This document shows, one piece after another, positions 1 to 8,458 of a stretch of DNA of 64,000 bases. The DNA is from VRUE01 sp963796705 (lineage in GTDB: Bacteria; Actinomycetota; Thermoleophilia; Solirubrobacterales; 70-9). How positions within the stretch are numbered: the stretch's first letter is position 1; each line of letters opens with the position of its first letter. The stretch is taken from assembly GCA_963796705.1 (NCBI GenBank), contig CAWCMK010000002.1, positions 124,001-188,000 of the forward strand, read 5' to 3'. A program made the translations under genes and the position numbers. The notes under the pieces are model-generated. The model was not told the DNA's origin, did not search any database, and saw only the letters and a list, made by a program, of their open reading frames with translations.

Positions 1-677
1 CCGACGAAGGCTCGGTGACATTCCTGCGCGAGGGCTTCGCGCCGGAGATGTCGACGGCGCTGGCCCGGATTGATGGGCGGGCGCTGGGAGTGATCGCCAA
101 CGACACCCGCCACATGGCGGGCGCGATCACCAGCCAGGCCGGCGACAAGGCAGCGCGCTTCATGCAGCTCTGCGACGCCTTCGGCCTGCCGCTGCTGACC
201 CTCGTCGACACGCCGGGGATGATGGTCGGCCCAAAAGCCGAGGCGACGGGGCTGGTGCGCCACACCTCGCGCATGCTCTTGGCGGGGGCGGCGCTGCGGG
301 TGCCGCTGGTCTCCGTCATCCTGCGGCGCGGCTATGGCCTGGGCGCCCAGGCGATGGTCGGCGGCAGCCTGCACGAGCCGCTTCTCACGGTCGCCTGGCC
401 GGGCGCCCATCTCGGCCCGATGGGCCTCGAGGGCGCCGTGCGACTTGCGCTCCGCAAGGAGCTCGAGGGGATCGCCGATGAGGCCGAGCGCGAGCGGCGA
501 GTGCGCGAGCTGACCGCTGCGGCTGAGCAGAACGCCCATGCGCTCAACGCTGCCACCCTGTTCGAGCTCGATGACGTGATCGATCCGGCTGAGACTCGGG
601 GGCTCCTGCTCGCCACGCTGAGTGCCGCGCCCCCGGCGCCCGAGCCGGACGGGCGGCGCTTCGTCGATGCCTGGTAG
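1..677 (+). CDS. Acyl-CoA carboxylase beta subunit (carboxyltransferase), 5'-truncated by window edge
   Basis: The open frame already runs at base 3 and reads DEGSVTFLREGFAPEM, a typical stretch inside the carboxyltransferase domain of biotin-dependent acyl-CoA carboxylases (PccB/AccD family). Only the C-terminal part (about 225 residues) is present. Recognisable landmarks are GVIANDTRHMAGAI, the VDTPGMMVG turn and the glycine-rich RRGYGLGAQAM segment that helps form the acyl-CoA and biotin pocket. The family moves a carboxyl group from carboxybiotin to an acyl-CoA such as propionyl- or acetyl-CoA; the substrate cannot be told from this half. The GTG at 15 is internal, not a true start. No partner gene (biotin carboxylase) follows downstream. 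Confidence 0.85.
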   Translation, partial: DEGSVTFLREGFAPEMSTALARIDGRALGVIANDTRHMAGAITSQAGDKAARFMQLCDAFGLPLLTLVDTPGMMVGPKAEATGLVRHTSRMLLAGAALRVPLVSVILRRGYGLGAQAMVGGSLHEPLLTVAWPGAHLGPMGLEGAVRLALRKELEGIADEAERERRVRELTAAAEQNAHALNAATLFELDDVIDPAETRGLLLATLSAAPPAPEPDGRRFVDAW

Positions 678-693
678 GGGCCCTCGCCGAGCC

Positions 694-891
694 TTACGGT
701 CGCAATCTGGACATCTGCTCTCGCACCCGCGCTCGCAGGCGGCGGGCGTCGCCGCGATCACGCCTCAGCATGCGGGCGGTCATCAGCTCACGCAGCGGAA
801 ATCCGAACTGCGGGCAGGCGCGGTTGGCCGCTCCCTGGCTCCGCGCCGGCTCGACGTATCCGCAGTGGGTGCACCCCGCCAGAGCTTGCAT
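694..891 (-). CDS. Small hypothetical protein with a degenerate zinc-ribbon-like N-terminus
   Basis: A 65-residue frame. The ATG at 891 is chosen because GGAGG lies about 6 nt upstream on the minus strand (gaggacggaggcgctaATG). The N-terminus has CTHCGYVEP and, 16 residues after the second cysteine, ACPQFGFPL, so it looks like a zinc ribbon with CxxC followed by CPxF in place of CPxC. The C-terminal half is a basic, arginine-rich helix (ARMLRRDRGDARRLRARVRE). I do not recognise the family. Zinc binding is uncertain because only three cysteines remain. It is transcribed convergently with the carboxylase gene, whose stop lies 17 bp away. Confidence 0.45.
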   Translation of the reverse strand: MQALAGCTHCGYVEPARSQGAANRACPQFGFPLRELMTARMLRRDRGDARRLRARVREQMSRLRP

Positions 892-992
892 TAGCGCCTC
901 CGTCCTCCTCGACCAACCGCGTGTTGTTTCGGCCCGGACGGGTCTGGTGTACCCGGGGTCCGAGAGGTCAAATGGGTGCACGGATCCCGGGG

Positions 993-1382
993 TCAGGATC
1001 CTGCCAACAGGGCGATCAGAAAGAGGACCAGCACGTGCCAGGCCTGGTCGACGGCGATCAGCAGGCCACCCGGTTCAGGCTCGACGCCCTTGACCCGGCG
1101 CATGTAGATATCGAGCAGGCGCCCATCGTCCTGGACCAGGTGGGGGACCGCGATCAGCAGCGCGATCCCGATCGTCCACCAGCCGATGTCGGTCGAGAGC
1201 CAGATCAACCCGGGGACGAAGGCCAGGGTGTAGGTAAGCGTGTGCGAAACCAGCCCGCGGGTCGACTCGCCGTGCGCACCGAGGCCGCCGCGCTTGTTGA
1301 TCGCCTGCACGTTCGTCTGCAGGAGGAAGTCACCCACCAGGTGAGAGACGATGAAGACGGCGAAGATCTCGACCCAGGGCAT
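993..1382 (-). CDS. DUF3307-like integral membrane protein
   Basis: About 129 residues. The opening MPWVEIFAVFIVSHLVGDFL, with the SHLVGDFLLQT motif, is characteristic of DUF3307 membrane proteins of unknown function. Three to four hydrophobic helices can be seen (residues ~3-22, ~50-90, ~112-129). The ATG at 1382 is preferred over the longer frame to 1475 because the extra residues are charged and would overlap the korA promoter. A TACGGT hexamer lies 11 nt upstream, giving a leaderless or very short leader. It is divergent from korA. No function can be assigned. Confidence 0.7.
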   Translation of the reverse strand: MPWVEIFAVFIVSHLVGDFLLQTNVQAINKRGGLGAHGESTRGLVSHTLTYTLAFVPGLIWLSTDIGWWTIGIALLIAVPHLVQDDGRLLDIYMRRVKGVEPEPGGLLIAVDQAWHVLVLFLIALLAGS

Positions 1383-1468
1383 CGCGGGGCGGGACCGTAT
1401 CGCGTCCAGCCGTCGAGTTGGTCGGGTGCCGGGAGTGCTACCGTCGTGTATCAGGCGCCGGATATCGA

Positions 1469-3307
1469 TTGACAACGACAGGGCATAAGCAAGAAAGAGT
1501 CATCGTCCGCTTCGCGGGGGATTCGGGTGATGGCATGCAGCTGGTCGGCGGCCGGTTTACGGCGGCGACCGCGGTTCTCGGGAACGATCTTTCGACGCTG
1601 CCGGACTTCCCCGCCGAGATCCGGGCGCCGGCGGGTACTCCGCACGGTGTTTCCGCCTTTCAGATCCACTTCGCCTCTCGCGACATCCTCACCCCGGGTG
1701 ATCACCCCAACACGCTTGTTGCAATGAACCCGGCGGCTCTGAAGGCCAACCTGGCGGCCCTCGAGACAGGGGGAACGGTGATCGTCAACGAGGATGCCTT
1801 CACCGATAACAATCTGCGCAAGGCCGGTTACGAGGCGAACCCGCTCGACGACGGCACGCTGGAGAGCTATCAGCTGTTTCGGGTCCCGATGACGACGCTG
1901 ACGACCCGCGCCACCGAGGAGATCGAGGGGCTCAAACCGGCCGAGGCCCAGCGCACCAAGAACATCTTCGCCCTCGGCCTCGTCTCCTGGCTCTACGGGC
2001 GCCCGGTCGAGTCCTCGCTGAGCTGGCTGGAGACCAAATTCGCGAAGAAGCCGGCGATCAAAGAGGCCAATGTCACCGCCTTCAAAGCTGGCTACAACTT
2101 TGGGGAGACGACCGAGATCGCCGCCGCCCAAGTGGAAATCGAGCCGGCGCCGCTCGAGCCGGGCGAGTACCGCAACATCGACGGCACCCAGGCCCTGGCG
2201 CTGGGCCTGATCGCCGCCGGCGTGCGCAGCGGTCTGCAGCCGTTTTTCGCCACCTACCCGATCACGCCGGCCTCCGAGCTGCTGCACCATCTGGCCCGGC
2301 ACGACCGCTTCGGGGTTCGGACCGTACAGGCCGAGGACGAGATCGCCGCGGTCAACATGGCGCTCGGCGCCTCCTTTGCCGGTCACCTCGGCATCACCGC
2401 GACCAGCGGCCCCGGCATGGACCTCAAGGCGGAGACGATCGGTCTCGCGGCGATGCTCGAGCTGCCGATGGTGATCGTCGATGTGCAGCGCGCCGGGCCC
2501 TCGACTGGGATGCCGACGAAGACCGAGCAGACCGATCTGCTGATGGCGATTCACGGTCGCCATGGGGAGTCGCCGCTGCCGGTGATCTCCTCGGCGACCC
2601 CATCCGACTGCTTTGACGCCGCGCTTGAGGCGGTGCGGGTTGCGGTCCGCTACCGGACCCCTGTGATCCTGCTCTCTGACACCTTCCTGGCCAATTCGTC
2701 GGAGCCCTGGAAGATTCCCGCCACCGCCGACCTCCCCGCGATCGACCCCGATTTCGCCGAGAGTCCAAACGCCGGTGACGAGTTTCTGCCGTATCTGCGC
2801 GACGAGAACGGCGCCCGACCCTGGGCAATCCCGGGGACCCCGGGATTGCAGCATCGGATCGGGGGCCTGGAGAAGGAGAACGGCAGCGGCAACATCAGCT
2901 ACGCGCCAGACAACCACGCGCTGATGACCGAGCTACGCGCGGAAAAGCTCGAGAAGCTCGCGGAGGAGATCCCGGAGCTTCAGGTGGAAGCCGACGAGGG
3001 CGCCGAACTGCTCGTGCTCGGCTGGGGCTCGACCTACGGAGTCGTCCAGGCGGCCGCGCGGCGGATTCGTGAGCGCGACATCCCGATCGCCACCGCGCAC
3101 CTGCGCCACGTCGAGCCGCTGCCCCGCAACACCGGAGATCTTGTGCGCTCCTTCGACAAGGTGCTAATCCCCGAGGTCAACACCGGCCAACTCCTCGGCA
3201 TCATTCGCGGCAACTATCTGGTGGACGCGATCGGCTACAACAAAATGGAGGGGCTGCCGATTTTCGCCGAGGAGCTCGAGGGCGCGATCCTGGAGGCTCT
3301 GGCATGA
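1469..3307 (+). CDS. korA: 2-oxoacid:ferredoxin oxidoreductase, fused gamma-alpha subunit
   Basis: About 612 residues. An N-terminal gamma domain (VIVRFAGDSGDGMQLVGG, residues ~10-200) is followed by the alpha-subunit pyrimidine-binding domain (FATYPITPASELLHHLAR, then GITATSGPGMDLKAETIGLA) and a C-terminal transketolase-C-like domain. This gamma-alpha fusion is the usual actinobacterial KorA. With KorB it oxidatively decarboxylates 2-oxoglutarate (or a related 2-oxoacid) to the CoA ester using ferredoxin. The start is uncertain: TTG at 1469 gives the normal N-terminus, and TTG at 1418 is also in frame. The stop overlaps the korB start by 4 bp (ATGA), so the subunits are translationally coupled. 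Confidence 0.9.
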   Translation: MTTTGHKQERVIVRFAGDSGDGMQLVGGRFTAATAVLGNDLSTLPDFPAEIRAPAGTPHGVSAFQIHFASRDILTPGDHPNTLVAMNPAALKANLAALETGGTVIVNEDAFTDNNLRKAGYEANPLDDGTLESYQLFRVPMTTLTTRATEEIEGLKPAEAQRTKNIFALGLVSWLYGRPVESSLSWLETKFAKKPAIKEANVTAFKAGYNFGETTEIAAAQVEIEPAPLEPGEYRNIDGTQALALGLIAAGVRSGLQPFFATYPITPASELLHHLARHDRFGVRTVQAEDEIAAVNMALGASFAGHLGITATSGPGMDLKAETIGLAAMLELPMVIVDVQRAGPSTGMPTKTEQTDLLMAIHGRHGESPLPVISSATPSDCFDAALEAVRVAVRYRTPVILLSDTFLANSSEPWKIPATADLPAIDPDFAESPNAGDEFLPYLRDENGARPWAIPGTPGLQHRIGGLEKENGSGNISYAPDNHALMTELRAEKLEKLAEEIPELQVEADEGAELLVLGWGSTYGVVQAAARRIRERDIPIATAHLRHVEPLPRNTGDLVRSFDKVLIPEVNTGQLLGIIRGNYLVDAIGYNKMEGLPIFAEELEGAILEALA

Positions 3308-4350
3308 GCAAGAACGGTGCCGGCAACGGTCACCTCAGCGGCGCCGCCGCCACCCTGACCAAGCAGGACTTTCAGTCTGACCAGGAGACCCGCTGGTGCC
3401 CTGGCTGCGGTGACTACGCGATCCTCGCCAGCGTCCAGGCGCTGATGCCGGAGCTTGGCGTCGCGCCGGAGAAGACCGTCTTCATCTCCGGGATCGGCTG
3501 CGCCGGCCGCTTTGTCTACTACATGGACACCTATGGGATGCACGGCATCCACGGCCGCGCCCTAGCACTGGCGACCGGGATCGCCAGTGCCCGGGAGGAC
3601 CTCTCAGTCTGGGTTGTCAGCGGCGATGGCGACGCGCTCTCGATCGGCGGCAACCACCTGATCCACGCTCTGCGCCGCAATGTCCCGGTCAAGCTGCTGC
3701 TGTTCAACAACCAGATCTACGGCCTCACAAAGGGCCAGTACTCGCCGACCAGCGAGCAGGGCAAGATCACCAAGTCGACTCCGTTTGGCTCCGAGGATCA
3801 TCCCTTCAATCCGGCGGCGCTGGCGCTCGGCGCCGAGGCCTCCTTCGTCGCCCGCACGATCGACGTCGAGAAGAAGCATGTCGCCGCCACCCTCAAGGCG
3901 GCGGCTGAGCATGAGGGGTCGGCCTTCGTCGAGATCTACCAAAACTGCAACGTCTTCAACGACGGTGCCTTCGACGCGGTCCGTGGCAAGGAGGGCCGGC
4001 CGAACCAGATCCGGCTCGAACACGGCGAGCCGATCCGCTTCGGCGCCGAGCGGGAGAAGGGCGTGATCCGCGCGGCGGATGGCAGCCTGGCGATCGCCTA
4101 TGTGGCCGATGTGGGGGAGGAGGCGATCGTCGTCCACGACGCACACCGCACCGACCCAAGCTACGCGACCGCCCTCTCGCGCCTCGCTGAAGCGCCGACC
4201 GGTCCGACGCCGATCGGCGTGCTCCGGGACGTGAAGCGCCCGGTCTATGGTGCTGGCCGCGAGCAGGAGCTCGCCGCCGCCCACGCCAAAGCGACCCTGG
4301 GCGACGTCGATCAGCTGCTGCGCTCGGGTGACACCTGGACCGTCAGCTAG
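3304..4350 (+). CDS. korB: 2-oxoacid:ferredoxin oxidoreductase, beta subunit (TPP-binding)
   Basis: A 348-residue subunit that binds thiamine diphosphate. RWCPGCGDYAIL near residue 30 and CAGRF near 67 are typical of KorB. The TPP/Mg motif is GDGDALSIGGNHLIHALRR (~residues 103-122) followed by LLFNNQIYGLTKGQYSPTS. It starts inside the korA stop (ATGA) and completes the KorAB enzyme. About 22 of 24 glutamates are GAG, in contrast to exported proteins in this window. Its stop overlaps by 4 bp the stop of the convergent carbonic anhydrase gene. Confidence 0.92.
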   Translation: MSKNGAGNGHLSGAAATLTKQDFQSDQETRWCPGCGDYAILASVQALMPELGVAPEKTVFISGIGCAGRFVYYMDTYGMHGIHGRALALATGIASAREDLSVWVVSGDGDALSIGGNHLIHALRRNVPVKLLLFNNQIYGLTKGQYSPTSEQGKITKSTPFGSEDHPFNPAALALGAEASFVARTIDVEKKHVAATLKAAAEHEGSAFVEIYQNCNVFNDGAFDAVRGKEGRPNQIRLEHGEPIRFGAEREKGVIRAADGSLAIAYVADVGEEAIVVHDAHRTDPSYATALSRLAEAPTGPTPIGVLRDVKRPVYGAGREQELAAAHAKATLGDVDQLLRSGDTWTVS

Positions 4351-4778
4351 GAATCCGGGGGTCTAGGCGTTTGGGGAGGGTCCTCCGGGAAACCGGTGTC
4401 CGCGATCGGGTCGATTTCCGCCAGCGAGCCCTCCGTCGGGTCATAGATCAGTCCCCGCACCCGCTCGCGGGCCGGAAGGATCGGATCTGAGCGCAGGCGC
4501 TCGAGGGTCGCCCGCAGGGTCATCTCCAGGTCTTCGAAGCCGCCGAGATCCGTCCGACCTTCCATGCCGCAGTCGCGGTGCATGAGGACGACCACCTCCT
4601 CGGTGCCAAGCAGCCGTTGCGAGATGGCCAGGGAGTGCAGGGCGTCCTCGGTGGGGAGGCCGCCCGCGTTGCGGACGATGTGGGCATCGCCGCGCTGCAG
4701 GCCGAGCAACTCGTAGGGGTTCAGCCGGGCGTCCATGCAGGCGAGCACTGCCAGCTTTCGCCGTGGTCGGGCACTCAC
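4347..4778 (-). CDS. Beta-class carbonic anhydrase, compact actinobacterial type
   Basis: A 143-residue protein carrying the beta-carbonic anhydrase zinc ligands: CMDARL (Cys and the Asp/Arg dyad) near residue 15 and HRDCGM (His and Cys) near residue 69. IVRNAGG and LHSLAISQRLLGTEEVVVL are also family-typical. It resembles the short mycobacterial Rv1284 type. It interconverts CO2 and bicarbonate in the cytoplasm. The GTG start overlaps the stop of the upstream exonuclease gene (GTGA), so translation is coupled. The functional link between the two genes is not obvious. Confidence 0.88.
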   Translation of the reverse strand: MSARPRRKLAVLACMDARLNPYELLGLQRGDAHIVRNAGGLPTEDALHSLAISQRLLGTEEVVVLMHRDCGMEGRTDLGGFEDLEMTLRATLERLRSDPILPARERVRGLIYDPTEGSLAEIDPIADTGFPEDPPQTPRPPDS

Positions 4779-5641
4779 GGGCGCCCCGCCTCGATCAGGC
4801 GCTCGGCGAGTTTTCGCATCCCGCGTTCGAGCGCCGCCTTGGCGCCGCCCTCCCAGTCGGTCGGTCGGTCCGGGGGCGGCTCGACCTTGACCTCTTGCAA
4901 CGTCGCGATCTCCTTGAAGGCGAGCAGCTCCTGGTGCTGCTCGATCAGCGCCTCGCGCAGCTTCGGCCTGCGGATGCGGATCGCGCTCTCCAGCAGGCTC
5001 TCCAGGCTCCCGTGCTCGCGCAGCAGCTCGGCCGCGGTTTTGGCGCCAACTCCCCTGGCGCCGGGCAGCCCGTCTGAAGGGTCGCCTCGCAACGCGATGA
5101 AGTCCGGCACCTGCCCGGGGTCCACCCCGTAGCGCTCCCGCACCTCGCGCGGGCCGACCTTCTCCGCGCCCCTGCCGCCGGTCCGCACGTAGAGGACCGT
5201 GACCAGATCGGTCGCGCATTGGTACATGTCACGGTCGCCGGTCAGGATCAGGGCCCGACCGTCGGCGTTGGCCTCCTGATGCGCATAGCTGCCGAGCAGG
5301 TCGTCGGCCTCGAGGTCCTCGCTGGCCACGACCTCCCAGGCGAAGCCTTCGAAGAAGGCGCGGCTATCAGCCCACTGCGGCGTCAGCTGCTCGGGGATCT
5401 CGGGGCGCCCCGCGTGGTAGGCCGGGTAGAGCTCGGTTCGGTAGCCCGCGGCGTCTGGCCCAAAACACAGGACGACGGCCCGCGGGCCGTGGGCCTCGAC
5501 CTCACGGAGGATCAGATTGGCCGCGCCGAGCAGGGCATTGACCGGGTTCCCGTCGGGATCGACGATCGTTTTCGGTAAGGCGAAGAAGGCACGGAACAGC
5601 ATTGACGGTGCGTCGACGAGGAGCAATGGTCCGGTTGGCAT
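4775..5641 (-). CDS. 5'-3' exonuclease, PolI N-terminal (FEN-like) family, stand-alone
   Basis: 288 residues matching the 5'-nuclease domain of DNA polymerase I without any polymerase. LLLVDAPSMLFRAFFALP begins the fold, SEDLEADDLLGSYA and LTGDRDMYQC supply acidic metal ligands, and ALRGDPSDGLPGARGVGAKT is the helix-3-turn-helix DNA-binding motif. The likely role is removal of 5' flaps or RNA primers. The start is ATG 5641 with TAGGCT 6 nt upstream and no Shine-Dalgarno sequence, suggesting a leaderless mRNA. It shares a 4-bp stop/start overlap with the downstream carbonic anhydrase gene and is divergent from the ABC exporter at 5724. Confidence 0.88.
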   Translation of the reverse strand: MPTGPLLLVDAPSMLFRAFFALPKTIVDPDGNPVNALLGAANLILREVEAHGPRAVVLCFGPDAAGYRTELYPAYHAGRPEIPEQLTPQWADSRAFFEGFAWEVVASEDLEADDLLGSYAHQEANADGRALILTGDRDMYQCATDLVTVLYVRTGGRGAEKVGPREVRERYGVDPGQVPDFIALRGDPSDGLPGARGVGAKTAAELLREHGSLESLLESAIRIRRPKLREALIEQHQELLAFKEIATLQEVKVEPPPDRPTDWEGGAKAALERGMRKLAERLIEAGRP

Positions 5642-5669
5642 CGCCGCAGCCTACGGCCTCATCTCAGCC

Positions 5670-5711
5670 AGCCGATGACCACGGTCTCATAGCCGATGAC
5701 CGCGGTCTCAT
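5670..5711 (+). repeat. Tandem 21-bp direct repeat in divergent promoter region
   Basis: Two adjacent copies of AGCCGATGACC(A/G)CGGTCTCAT, at 5670-5690 and 5691-5711, differ at one base. The second copy ends at the first base of the TAGATT hexamer of the ABC exporter, and the array occupies most of the gap between the two divergent genes. A 21-bp period is two helical turns, so two protein copies could bind the same face. A regulatory role is inferred from position only. Confidence 0.7.
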
Positions 5712-5716
5712 AGATT
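5711..5716 (+). promoter_or_regulatory. Putative -10 hexamer TAGATT of leaderless ABC exporter operon
   Basis: TAGATT ends 7 nt before the GTG at 5724. With the usual spacing, transcription would begin at or next to the start codon. No Shine-Dalgarno sequence lies between. This is one of many identical arrangements in the window. Confidence 0.6.
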
Positions 5717-5723
5717 CCCTGGC

Positions 5724-6488
5724 GTGACGAACGCGCTTCAAATCGAGGAGCTGGTCAAACGCTACCCGACGGGTGTCGAGGCCCTCCGGGGTGTCTCGCT
5801 GGAAATCGCGCCCGGCGAGCTGTTCGGACTGCTCGGGCCAAACGGCGCCGGCAAGTCGACCCTGATCCATTGCACGACGGGCCTTGCGCAGGTCACCTCG
5901 GGCAAGATCGAGGTCTTCGGGCACGACGCTGTCTCCGACTACGAGCAGGCGCGCCAGGCGGTTGGTCTCGCCCCCCAGGAGGTCAACCTCGACTGGTTCC
6001 TGACGGTCGAGGAGACGCTCGACTATCACGCCGGCTATTTCGGGATGCCCAAGCGCGAGCGCGAGGAGCGAACCCGAGAGTTGCTCGAGGTCTTCTCGTT
6101 GACCGAGAAGCGCGACGAACGCACGCGCACCCTCTCCGGCGGGATGAAGCGCCGTGTGGTCCTGGCGCGGGCGATGATGCATCGACCGCGCCTGCTGATC
6201 CTCGACGAGCCCACAGCTGGCGTCGACGTCGAGCTGAGGCTCGAGCTCTGGCACTACGTCCGGAAAATCAACCAGGAGGGAACGACGATCCTGCTCACCA
6301 CGCACTACATCGAGGAGGCCGAGCAGCTCTGCGACCGGATCGCCTTCATCAACCAGGGCAAGATCGTCGGCGAGGGAACGAGCGAGGCGTTGGCTCGACT
6401 CCATGACGTCGACAACCTCGAGGATGCCTACCTGGCACTGGTCGGCCGCAAGGAGCTGTCCCGATCCCACATCGAGGTTGAGGCGTGA
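5724..6488 (+). CDS. ABC transporter ATP-binding protein (ABC-2 exporter type)
   Basis: 254 residues. Walker A is GPNGAGKST, the signature is LSGGMKRRV, and Walker B with the catalytic glutamate is LLILDEPTAGVD. The switch histidine is in LLTTHYIEEAEQL. The DrrA/NodI-like sequence fits an exporter of the ABC-2 class. The GTG start has TAGATT 7 nt upstream and is probably leaderless. The 3' end overlaps the permease start by 4 bp (GTGA). The substrate is unknown; the tandem repeat upstream suggests a dedicated regulator. Confidence 0.88.
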   Translation: MTNALQIEELVKRYPTGVEALRGVSLEIAPGELFGLLGPNGAGKSTLIHCTTGLAQVTSGKIEVFGHDAVSDYEQARQAVGLAPQEVNLDWFLTVEETLDYHAGYFGMPKREREERTRELLEVFSLTEKRDERTRTLSGGMKRRVVLARAMMHRPRLLILDEPTAGVDVELRLELWHYVRKINQEGTTILLTTHYIEEAEQLCDRIAFINQGKIVGEGTSEALARLHDVDNLEDAYLALVGRKELSRSHIEVEA

Positions 6489-7252
6489 GCCCGGCACAGA
6501 TCCGCTTCGTGACGCTCTGGCGGCGCGAGGTCAATCGCTTCATGAAGATCAAGAAACAGACCCTCGGTGCGCCGCTGCTCGAAACCTTCCTATACATCTC
6601 GATCTTCGGCGCTGCGCTCGGCACCCGGATCAAGGAAATCGACGGGGTCGAATACATCCTCTTCGTGATTCCCGGTCTGATCATGATGTCGCTCGCGATC
6701 AACGCCTTCGCCAACAACTCTTCTTCGATTCTCCAGCAGAAATTCCAGGGCGCCATCCAGGACCAACTCTCCTCGCCGGCCTCGCCGCGGGAGCTGCTGC
6801 TCGCATTCAGCCTCGGGGGCTTTTCCCGCGGAATTCTGGTCGCCACGCTCGCATTCCTGGTCTCCGTGGCGCTCGCGGGGTTGCCGGTCGATCACGTCCT
6901 GGTGCTGATTCCCGGCCTTTTCCTGGTCGGCTTCTTCTTTGCGCTGCTCGGCGTCCTGATCGGAGTCCGCGCCGAACAGTTCGACGACGTGGCCTTTGCC
7001 CAGACCTTCATCCTGCAGCCGCTGATCTTCCTCGGCGGCGTCTTTTACTCGGCGAGCCTGCTGCCGCAACCCTTTGAGACGCTGACCCGCTTCAACCCAA
7101 TCTTCTACATGATCAACGTCGTGCGCTACGGGTTTGTCGGCCACAGCGAAGTCAGCGTCGGGCTCTCGTTGCTCGCCCTTGCCGCGGCGACGGCGGCACT
7201 TTTCCTCGTCAATTTGCGCCTCTTCACGACGGGCTACCGACTGCGCGCGTAG
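6485..7252 (+). CDS. ABC-2 type transporter permease
   Basis: 255 residues with six hydrophobic segments in the ABC-2 arrangement: a long cytoplasmic N-terminus (TLWRREVNRFMKIKKQ), TM1 near residue 35, and the large outer loop before TM6 containing PFETLTRFNPIFYMINVVRY, the family hallmark. It pairs with the ATPase it overlaps. In the first outer loop (GTRIKEIDGVEY) both glutamates are GAA. After its stop about 150 bp to the convergent cutA gene show no further gene. Confidence 0.87.
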   Translation: MSPAQIRFVTLWRREVNRFMKIKKQTLGAPLLETFLYISIFGAALGTRIKEIDGVEYILFVIPGLIMMSLAINAFANNSSSILQQKFQGAIQDQLSSPASPRELLLAFSLGGFSRGILVATLAFLVSVALAGLPVDHVLVLIPGLFLVGFFFALLGVLIGVRAEQFDDVAFAQTFILQPLIFLGGVFYSASLLPQPFETLTRFNPIFYMINVVRYGFVGHSEVSVGLSLLALAAATAALFLVNLRLFTTGYRLRA

Positions 7253-7403
7253 CGGCCTCGCTGGCGGCGCTTGCACCCCGGCGCAGGGTCCTGAGGGCCG
7301 CCTCGATCGTCCGCATCGCAACAAGCCCCCGCGTCAAAGCCCGAGACTTCACGCCGCCGGAGGCCGATGCGGACGCCGTGGCTCTCGGCGCTCAGTCGAC
7401 GTT

Positions 7404-7709
7404 CTAGGTGAGCCAGGCGAGATAGCCATCGCTACCGGCGACGACCGCCGTGGCGACGATCTCCGGCTCCTCGTAGGAGTGCAGCTCACGGATCATCGCC
7501 TCGACCCGGGGGTAGGCCGCGTGCGTCGTCTTTGCGACGCACATCCACTCGCGTCCGCGCTCGAGCACCCCGCCCCAGCGGTAGTTGCTGGAGATCGGTC
7601 CGACCACCTGGGCGCAGGCCGCCAGGCGGCCCTCCACGAGCGCCTCCGCGATCCCTGCGGCCTCCTCCTCGGAGGCAGCCGTGGTCGCCACCTGCAGGCA
7701 CTCGGTCAC
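7404..7709 (-). CDS. cutA: CutA1 divalent-ion tolerance protein
   Basis: 101 residues matching CutA1, a small trimeric cytoplasmic protein linked to copper and other divalent-ion tolerance. AACAQVVGPISSNYRWGG and HSYEEPEIVA are conserved landmarks. The GTG start lies inside the stop of the upstream short-chain dehydrogenase gene (GTGA), so the start is fixed by coupling. Its biochemical role remains debated in the family. It ends a three-gene minus-strand run with the dehydrogenase and the acyl-CoA reductase. Confidence 0.88.
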   Translation of the reverse strand: MTECLQVATTAASEEEAAGIAEALVEGRLAACAQVVGPISSNYRWGGVLERGREWMCVAKTTHAAYPRVEAMIRELHSYEEPEIVATAVVAGSDGYLAWLT

Positions 7710-8449
7710 GGGTCGCGATGGACCTCCCCCGCGCTCGCCTGCGCGCGGGGCCGAACGACGATCTCGTCGACGTTTACGTGGGGCGGCTGGAGGACGGCCC
7801 AGCGGATGCACTCGGCGACGTCCTCAGCGCGCAGCGGTTCGAGGCCCTCATAGACACGCCTCGCCGCCTCCTCGTTGCCGCCAAAGCGGACCAGGGAGAA
7901 CTCGGTCTCGACCATTCCGGGCGCAACCTCGGTGACCCGCAGCGGCTCCCCCAGCATCTCCAGCCGTAGCGCCCGCAGCAGGGCCCGCTGGGCGTGCTTG
8001 GCCGCCATATAGCCGCCCCCGCCGCGGTAGGCCTCGAAGGCGGCGATGCTGGTAACGGTGACGACGTGGCCATCGCCCGAGGCGCGCAGCGCCGGCAGTA
8101 GGGCGCGCGTCATCCGCATCGTGCCCATCACGTTCGCCTCATACATCCAGCGCCAGCGCTCATCGTCGGCCTCGGCCAGCGGGTCGAGGCCGAGAGCGCC
8201 GCCGGCGTTGTTGACCAGCACGTCGCAGCGCGGCAGGGCAGCGGCGAGCGACTCGACCGAAGCCGGGTCGGTGACGTCCAGAGCGATCGCCCGAGCCCTC
8301 TCGCCGAGCTCGCGAGCGAGCTCTTCGAGTCGCTCCAGCCGCCGTGCCGCGATCACGACATCGAAGTCCTCGGCGGCCAGCGCTCTGGCGGTTGCCGCGC
8401 CGATCCCGCTGGAGGCGCCGGTGAGGACCGCGAGCTTGCGATGACCCAT
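7706..8449 (-). CDS. Short-chain dehydrogenase/reductase (YdfG-like SDR)
   Basis: 247 residues, classical SDR. The cofactor loop is TGASSGIGAATARALA, the structural NNAG motif is VLVNNAGGALG, the catalytic serine lies in VTVTSIAAFEA, and YMAAKHAQ carries the Tyr-x-x-x-Lys pair. Arginines after the first strand (AARRLERLEEL) point to NADP(H). The start ATG 8449 is preceded 6 nt upstream by TAGTCT, whose TAG is the stop codon of the upstream gene, so it may have its own leaderless transcript. Its substrate is unknown. Confidence 0.88.
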   Translation of the reverse strand: MGHRKLAVLTGASSGIGAATARALAAEDFDVVIAARRLERLEELARELGERARAIALDVTDPASVESLAAALPRCDVLVNNAGGALGLDPLAEADDERWRWMYEANVMGTMRMTRALLPALRASGDGHVVTVTSIAAFEAYRGGGGYMAAKHAQRALLRALRLEMLGEPLRVTEVAPGMVETEFSLVRFGGNEEAARRVYEGLEPLRAEDVAECIRWAVLQPPHVNVDEIVVRPRAQASAGEVHRDP

Positions 8450-8458
8450 CGCCCGAGA

